From contig CAYZRS010000081.1 of NCBI GenBank assembly GCA_964480915.1, positions 1-20,437 on the forward strand: a stretch of 20,437 nucleotides of DNA. The letters are read 5' to 3'. Numbering within the stretch: position 1 is the stretch's first letter; the number at the start of each line of letters is the position of its first letter. The notes under the pieces were generated by a model, which was not told where the DNA came from, ran no database searches, and saw only the letters and a program-made list of their open reading frames with translations. Made by a program: the position numbers and the translations under genes. The stretch comes from CAWGCE01 sp964480915 (GTDB lineage Bacteria; Planctomycetota; Planctomycetia; Pirellulales; Pirellulaceae). This document shows, in pieces, positions 15,495-20,437 of this stretch.

Positions 15495-18400
15495 TTATGC
15501 AACCGGTGCTCGCTCTTCATCGACACGGCTGCCTAGGTTTCCATAGCGGTGGTAGTTGTCGCTGATGCTTTGTTCTTCCATGTACCATAGCAGTTCGATA
15601 CGACCGTTCATCAAGACGGGGGCGTCGGCGATATAGAGTCCCGTGGTCGCCGCTGCCCGTCGGACTCCTTCGGGGACTCGGTCTGAGGCGGCATAGCGGA
15701 CTCGCAAAGTCGCTTCGCTGCGGATGACGTCGGCCAGTTGCACGTCCGACTCCTCAACAAATTCGATGGCGGCGGCCCAAGGTTCGGTAACTTGATCGAG
15801 CCAATCGATGCTCGCCGATTCGAATCCGATCGGCGAACTGACAGTGATGCGGCAACCGGCGGCTCGAGCGGCACATACCCGCGCGATGTTTTCGAATTCG
15901 GTATCGTTCGGGTCGATGCGGATGCGAATTTCCTGCACCGGTAGGTAGCGCCGGAAGTTGTCTTGGCCCGTTAACTTGAAATGGTCGTGTTTCTGGCTAA
16001 ATTCACGGCTCATTTCTAAGTCGTAGCTACCGATGGCCGCGATGCTGTTGGCGATCGTTTCGGCGGTGAGTGAGGCCGGTTTCTGCTCCAGTGAATTCTT
16101 CAATTGAGTCAGCCATTCGTCGGCGACGTCCTCGTGTCCTTGCGGGCTGCCGATTTCTTGGAACTTCATCAATTGAGCCACGTAGTTGGGTCCGCCCGCT
16201 TTGATGCCAGGTCCAAAGGCCGACTTTCCCATCCCTCCGAACGGTTGCCGCAGCACGATGGCGCCGGTGGTGCCTCGGTTGATGTACAAGTTGCCGGCGC
16301 GAATTCGCGAGAGCCAGATTTCCTGTTCGCGATCGTCGAGTGATTGGAGGCCGGACGTGAGCCCGAAACCGGTGAAGTTCACAAAGTCGATCGCTTCGTG
16401 AATGTCCTTGGCTTTCATGACGCCGAGCATGGGCCCGAAGAATTCGGTGCAATGCGTATAGCTGCCAGGGCTGACACCCCATTTGATGCCGGGCCCCTGC
16501 AGATGAGGATTGTCGTCGTCATGTTGCGGCATCAGGGCCCACGATTCGCCCGTCTCTAGTTCCTTTAACGCGGTTTCCAAATCGCCGCTCGGTGGCCGGA
16601 TCACCGGTCCGATTTTCGTTTCTAGATCCCAAGCCGAGCCGACTTTCATGCTGCGCGCCGCATCGCACAGGGCCCGTTTGAAATTCTCGTCATCGTAGAC
16701 TTCACCTTCGAGGATGAGCAGCGAGGTGGCCGAGCACTTCTGTCCCGCGTGGCCAAAGGCGGAATAGATGACGTCTTTGATGGCTTGATCGCGATCGGCC
16801 ATGGCAGTGACGATCGTCGCGTTCTTGCCGCCCGTTTCCGCGAGGAGTCGCAAGTCGGATCGCGTCTTGAGCATCGTCAGTGCGGTGTCGGTGCCGCCGG
16901 TCAAAATGACCGTGTCGACGTCCGGGTTAGGGATCAGGTATTCACCCGCGGTTCGGCCGCTGCAAGGAACGAGCTGCAGCGTCTTTTGTGAAACGCCGGC
17001 TCGCCAGAAACATTTGCACAGTTGATAAGCGACCAGTACCGTATCGGACGCCGGTTTCAGAATGACCGTGTTGCCAGCCGCAAGGGCGGCGGCAATGCCA
17101 CCGCACGGGATTGCAATTGGGAAATTCCAAGGCGAGACGACCAGGACGACTCCCCTGCCCTGGGTTTCGATCCCTGTCAGCTGCGAAAAATAATCGGCCG
17201 TGCTGGCGTAGAATTCGACGAAATCGACCGCTTCGCTGACCTCCGGATCGGATTGCGGCAGCGTCTTGCCACCGTCGGCCATGGCGGCTCCCATGAGGTC
17301 GGCTCGCGCTTCACGGATTTCCTGCGCCACTTTGCGCAAGATGGTGCGACGTTCCGCCGCCGATTTGGTACGCCAACCATCGTCGTCACTTTTCGCACAG
17401 GCGACGGCCGCATTCAGGTCTTCGCCGTTTGCCTGACGATAGCGACCGACGATCGTTTCGGGGCGTGACGGGTCGAGGCATTCGTGCAAGTCTCGTTCGC
17501 CTTCGACTTCTTTACCGGCAATCGTCAACGGAATGTTGATCGCGGCGTCGCCATGCCGCCCCTTCCAGTTGGCGATCAGCTCCTTCGCCCATTTCAAGTT
17601 TTGTGGCAAAGCGAAGTCGGTGTCCGATTCGTTTTGAAATTCTTGCCACGGTACGTCTGGCATTTCGGCCGGAGGCTGACGACGGTCCTGGATGCGGCGT
17701 GGCTCGTCCGAAAGTTCTGCGATTCGTTCGAAGCCGGCAAAGAACTGCTCTTCGAGCCGCTTCCATTCGGGACTATCGACAGTCAGATGAAATGCGTGCC
17801 GCAAGAAATTATCGGGGCCCGTGTTCTCATCGAGCCGCCTGACGAGGTAACCAATGGCGTGGATGAAGTCCTGCTTGCGGCAGGCGGGTGCGTAGAGCAG
17901 CAAGTTGTTGCACAGCTCGAAAATAGCACGCCGTTGATGGTTGGCCATCCCTTCCAGCATCTCGAATTGAACGTGCTCGAAAGCGTCCTGCTTCAAGGCA
18001 AGCACGAGGCCGTGAGCCAGCTCGAACAGGTTATGCGATGCGATGCCCAGCGTGACCGCTGCGATGTTTTCTGATTGCATGCCGTAGCGAACCATGCGGC
18101 GATAGTTCGCATCGGTGTCCAGTTTTTCTTTGTAGGGCGCTTGCGGCCAGCCGTGCAGGCCCGATTCGAAGCGTTCCATTTCCATGTTGGCCCCTTTCAC
18201 GATGCGGATCGTGATTGGTGCGCCGCCAGCGGCGGTCCGTTTCTTTGCCCATGCGGTGATTTGCTGCTGGACGCGAAACGAATCGGGAATGTAAGCCTGC
18301 AGTACGATACCGGCCGAAACATTCTCCAGTCCCGATCGATCGAGCGTTTTCATGAAGACTTCGGCCGTCAGTCGCATGTCGCGATACTCTTCCATATCGA

Positions 18401-19175
18401 GGTACACGAATTTCTTGACCGTCGAACCATCGGTCCGCGTGAAACTGGCTTTCGCCGAAGCGCGGTATAGCATCTCCATCCGATCACACAGGATTTCGAC
18501 CGAGTGATCGTAGGAGAGCTGAGAAATCTGCGAATAGATCGTCGAGACTTTGACCGACATGACTTCGATGTCGGGTAGTTGCAATGCCTGGAGATAGCTC
18601 TTCAATCGCAGCTGAGCGTCATCTTCGCCCAGTAGCGCCTCGCCCAGATAGTTGACATTCATCCGCACGCCTTCCTGACGCCGTTCGCGAAGATGCCCCG
18701 TCAGCAATTCCTCTTCGGCCGGGAGGATGACGTTGGCCGTTTCTTGCTGCATCTTGTCCTTCACCAGCGGGACGGCGACACCCGGTAGGTAGCTGCCGAA
18801 CGACTGGAATCCTTTCAGCAGAGCTCGATCGACCGGCGTGAAGAAACGGGGGATTCCCTGCACGTCGAGGATGTGGACCAGCTGGTCGACCGCTCGGTGA
18901 GGTGTCGTCGAACGGAATGCTTGATCGGTCAGTTGGGTCAGGGTGACTTTGTCGTTGGGGTTCTGGATCATGCGATCCAATTCCGACTGCTGCCGTTTCT
19001 CGGCCGGCGTTTGCAGTTCGTTGGCTCGTCTTTGCAGAACGCGTGCGAGCGCCGCCGACTGCTGGATTTCGACCGAATGAGGCGAATTTGGGTCGGCCTG
19101 GACCTGATCGCAGAGTTTTTTAACGGCTTGAGCCGCGGCTTCGGCCGAATTGACGCTCGGTGGTGAAGTGGACAT
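15495..19175 (-). CDS. putA: Bifunctional proline dehydrogenase / L-glutamate gamma-semialdehyde dehydrogenase
   Basis: A 1226-residue PutA that oxidises proline to P5C with FAD and then glutamate semialdehyde to glutamate with NAD+. After an N-terminal helical part (1-140), the proline dehydrogenase barrel runs to about 480, with K327 in 'IRIVKGANMEME' and the substrate-binding 'YLVRRLDEN' containing R446, R447 and E450. The P5C dehydrogenase lies at about 550-1010: 'VVSPWNFPIAIPCGG', the NAD-site 'ILTGGTDTALTML', general base E780 in 'LLAETGGKNATIV', and nucleophile C814 in 'GHAGQKCSATS'; the 34-residue E-to-C spacing is typical for aldehyde dehydrogenases. Residues about 1010-1226 form an extra C-terminal domain ending 'NYHRYGNLGSRVDEERAP', seen in longer PutA classes. 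There is no N-terminal ribbon-helix-helix domain, so it should not repress its own gene. The start has AAAGG six bases upstream. Confidence 0.97.
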   Translation of the reverse strand: MSTSPPSVNSAEAAAQAVKKLCDQVQADPNSPHSVEIQQSAALARVLQRRANELQTPAEKRQQSELDRMIQNPNDKVTLTQLTDQAFRSTTPHRAVDQLVHILDVQGIPRFFTPVDRALLKGFQSFGSYLPGVAVPLVKDKMQQETANVILPAEEELLTGHLRERRQEGVRMNVNYLGEALLGEDDAQLRLKSYLQALQLPDIEVMSVKVSTIYSQISQLSYDHSVEILCDRMEMLYRASAKASFTRTDGSTVKKFVYLDMEEYRDMRLTAEVFMKTLDRSGLENVSAGIVLQAYIPDSFRVQQQITAWAKKRTAAGGAPITIRIVKGANMEMERFESGLHGWPQAPYKEKLDTDANYRRMVRYGMQSENIAAVTLGIASHNLFELAHGLVLALKQDAFEHVQFEMLEGMANHQRRAIFELCNNLLLYAPACRKQDFIHAIGYLVRRLDENTGPDNFLRHAFHLTVDSPEWKRLEEQFFAGFERIAELSDEPRRIQDRRQPPAEMPDVPWQEFQNESDTDFALPQNLKWAKELIANWKGRHGDAAINIPLTIAGKEVEGERDLHECLDPSRPETIVGRYRQANGEDLNAAVACAKSDDDGWRTKSAAERRTILRKVAQEIREARADLMGAAMADGGKTLPQSDPEVSEAVDFVEFYASTADYFSQLTGIETQGRGVVLVVSPWNFPIAIPCGGIAAALAAGNTVILKPASDTVLVAYQLCKCFWRAGVSQKTLQLVPCSGRTAGEYLIPNPDVDTVILTGGTDTALTMLKTRSDLRLLAETGGKNATIVTAMADRDQAIKDVIYSAFGHAGQKCSATSLLILEGEVYDDENFKRALCDAARSMKVGSAWDLETKIGPVIRPPSGDLETALKELETGESWALMPQHDDDNPHLQGPGIKWGVSPGSYTHCTEFFGPMLGVMKAKDIHEAIDFVNFTGFGLTSGLQSLDDREQEIWLSRIRAGNLYINRGTTGAIVLRQPFGGMGKSAFGPGIKAGGPNYVAQLMKFQEIGSPQGHEDVADEWLTQLKNSLEQKPASLTAETIANSIAAIGSYDLEMSREFSQKHDHFKLTGQDNFRRYLPVQEIRIRIDPNDTEFENIARVCAARAAGCRITVSSPIGFESASIDWLDQVTEPWAAAIEFVEESDVQLADVIRSEATLRVRYAASDRVPEGVRRAAATTGLYIADAPVLMNGRIELLWYMEEQSISDNYHRYGNLGSRVDEERAPVA

Positions 19176-19255
19176 AGCGGGCCTTTGCAGAATGGTCAGG
19201 AGCCCATTTACCGGGCCGAATGTGCTCGAAAGCTCTCAGATGGGGCGTAGCGGCC

Positions 19256-19283
19256 TTGTGAGGGAGCAGCGTTGTTATAGAAT
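19256..19283 (+). promoter_or_regulatory. Candidate sigma70-type promoter for rpsR
   Basis: TTGTGA at 19256-19261 and TAGAAT at 19278-19283 are separated by 16 bases and lie about 100 bases before the rpsR start, in the 211-base divergent gap with putA. The -10 matches the consensus at five of six positions and the -35 at four of six. No regulatory operator was recognised for the putA side. Confidence 0.45.
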
Positions 19284-19386
19284 ATGGGACTCGGCCTTGG
19301 GAAGAATAGCCAGCCGAACGCCAGTGCCCGAATGGACCGAGCACGGCCCCACCGATCACATTGTTGTTTGAAAGCCGGAGCCCAAA

Positions 19387-19638
19387 GTGCCCCCAAGAAA
19401 GAAAAAGAAGACTCGCACGCGAGCCAAGAAAAAGGACCCGATCTTCGTCGATGGCGAACGACCTCGTCCCATGTATGTGGACTACAAGGATGTAGAACTG
19501 CTGAAGAAACTTGTGAACCGACACGGCCGCATCGTGGGTCGTCGTAAGTCGGGCTGCACCGCTGCGAGTCAACACGCCGTGACCAAGGCGATCAAGCGAG
19601 CTCGCTTCATGGGCTTGCTGCCCTACGTCGGTCACTAA
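19387..19638 (+). CDS. rpsR: 30S ribosomal protein bS18
   Basis: An 83-residue protein of the small ribosomal subunit that sits with bS6 at the platform. A lysine/arginine-rich N-terminus (MPPRKKKKTRTRAKKK) is followed by the family core 'VDYKDVELLKKLVNRHGRI', 'GRRKSGCTAASQHAVTKAIKRARFMGLLPYV'. It starts with GTG, with GGAG at 19377-19380 six bases upstream. The N-terminal Cys residues that bind zinc in some bS18 proteins are absent; only one Cys remains (in KSGC). The usual partners rpsF, ssb and rplI are not next to it: putA is divergent on the left and a GyrI-like gene follows behind a terminator, so it forms a single-gene unit. Confidence 0.96.
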   Translation: MPPRKKKKTRTRAKKKDPIFVDGERPRPMYVDYKDVELLKKLVNRHGRIVGRRKSGCTAASQHAVTKAIKRARFMGLLPYVGH

Positions 19639-19703
19639 GGTATAGACGCCCCAGCAGTCCAGCTTGGTTGCCGGCGAATCTTGCCTTCCGGCAAAAAAAA
19701 TCG

Positions 19704-19733
19704 AACCGCCTCGAATATTCGAGGCGGTTTTTT
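19704..19733 (+). terminator. rpsR: Intrinsic terminator after rpsR
   Basis: A perfect 26-base palindrome (AACCGCCTCGAAT and its complement, 19704-19729) is followed by a run of six T (19728-19733), and starts 65 bases after the rpsR stop. A run of eight A (19693-19700) precedes it, so it could also act on the minus strand. This isolates rpsR from the next gene. Confidence 0.9.
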
Positions 19734-19839
19734 CGTACGATGACCCATGCGATTCATAAGGCTATTTCACAGCATGTTCGGTGGCGCGTTCCAGTCCCAC
19801 GCTGCCGATGCTTCAACGTCGAATTTGGAAGGCATACCC

Positions 19840-20373
19840 ATGAATTTAAAACTGTCAGGTCTGTTCGTCGGTCTGCTGCTCTGGACCGCTGCTACCTTCG
19901 CTGGCGAGATCGAATTCTCGACTAAAACGATCGACGAGCAGCCCGTTCTGTCGATGCGTTTCACCGTCGCGCCTACGGCGATCAGTCAAAAACTGGGCAG
20001 CGTCCTGCCTCGCATTTTCATGTACGCCCAGCAGAACGGAATCGAGATGGCTGGCCAGCCATTTTCTCGCTATCACGGCATGGATGGTGGCAAACTGGAG
20101 ATGGAAGCCGGTATTCCCGTTAAGGAAAAGGCGAAAGGTGAAGGCGACATCGTCGCCGGTGCTTTGCCTGCCGGCCGAGTCGTCACGGGAACACATCTGG
20201 GCCCGTATGAGAAGCTTGGCGCCAGCCACGAAGCGATGAAGGCCTGGGCTGCCGACAAGCAAGAAACTGCCAACGGTGCTCCTTGGGAGTGCTACATCAC
20301 CGATCCAATGACCGAACCCGATTCGTCCAAATGGAAGACCGAGTTGTTCTTGCCGGTGGCAGCGCAAGAGTAA
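19840..20373 (+). CDS. Exported GyrI-like / AraC effector-binding domain protein
   Basis: The ATG at 19840 (177 residues) is chosen because GGAAGG lies seven bases upstream and it opens straight into a signal peptide (MNLKLSGLFVGLLLWTAATFA, cleavage before GEIE). An in-frame ATG at 19747 would put 31 unrelated residues in front, starting right behind the terminator. The mature protein is one GyrI-like small-molecule-binding domain: 'VLSMRFTVAPTAIS' as first strand, 'PFSRYHGMDGGKLEMEAGIPV' region, the signature 'THLGPYEKLG' at 118-127, and the C-terminal 'WKTELFLPV' with the conserved Glu at 168. Such domains bind hydrophobic ligands in AraC regulators and, in stand-alone forms, some have been reported to hydrolyse cyclopropanoid toxins. 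Here no DNA-binding part is present and the domain is exported. Ligand and role are unknown. Confidence 0.88.
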   Translation: MNLKLSGLFVGLLLWTAATFAGEIEFSTKTIDEQPVLSMRFTVAPTAISQKLGSVLPRIFMYAQQNGIEMAGQPFSRYHGMDGGKLEMEAGIPVKEKAKGEGDIVAGALPAGRVVTGTHLGPYEKLGASHEAMKAWAADKQETANGAPWECYITDPMTEPDSSKWKTELFLPVAAQE

Positions 20374-20437
20374 GGTTGCGCCCGTCGATTGAGCTTGGCG
20401 GTCGAATCACGCATGCCTTGTTCGAATCCCCCGATCG

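Noticed and set aside
3041..15495. The symporter as PutP, the proline partner of PutA
   Set aside because: They are 12 kb apart on opposite strands, the symporter pairs with DUF3311 rather than resembling PutP in its first cytoplasmic segment, and no shared regulation is visible.
20415..20437. GTTCGAATCCCCC at the right edge resembles a tRNA T-loop
   Set aside because: The bases before it do not pair to make a T-stem and no D-arm or anticodon stem is found upstream; nothing supports a tRNA on either strand.

Overview
The window looks like a piece of a Planctomycetota chromosome, most likely from the Pirellulaceae or a close relative. The main evidence is a 1568-residue secreted protein that ends in a PVC-type haem-binding (CxxCH) module behind ThuA and SGNH-hydrolase domains. 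Supporting signs are a PQQ-like propeller fused to membrane helices, an exported sialidase-family protein, a Tat-exported amidase, short single-gene or few-gene transcription units, and a GC content in the upper fifties by eye. No insertion sequence, phage gene, CRISPR array, tRNA or rRNA was found.

Layout, left to right. Positions 1-426 (minus) hold the start of a secreted protein of unknown function that runs off the left edge. A DUF952 protein follows at 535-903 (minus). A 340-base gap without a gene leads into a plus-strand cassette: a DUF3311 small membrane protein, a sodium:solute symporter overlapping it by four bases, and a putative lipoprotein with a His/Asp-rich CxxC motif. An exported sialidase-family protein lies about 230 bases downstream on the same strand. 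An FkbM-like methyltransferase with altered motifs (5158-5928, minus) converges on it. After a 306-base divergent gap comes the large ThuA/SGNH/PVC-cytochrome fusion (6235-10941, plus).

From 11090 to 19175 everything is on the minus strand: putA (bifunctional proline catabolism), a DUF2461 protein, a membrane-anchored PQQ-like propeller protein, and a Tat-type amidase. The 46-50 base gaps between the first three suggest they could be one transcript; the amidase is 136 bases further on. Divergent from putA is rpsR (ribosomal protein bS18), closed by a strong intrinsic terminator. The window ends with an exported GyrI-like effector-binding protein.

Functionally the region is a mix of catabolism and housekeeping. 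Symporter, sialidase, ThuA/SGNH fusion and amidase all point to scavenging of complex organic matter at or outside the cell surface. PutA feeds proline into glutamate. No obviously new defence or mobile system is visible. The most unusual items are the multi-domain haem protein, the metal-site-like lipoprotein beside a symporter, the degenerate FkbM protein, and an exported GyrI domain.
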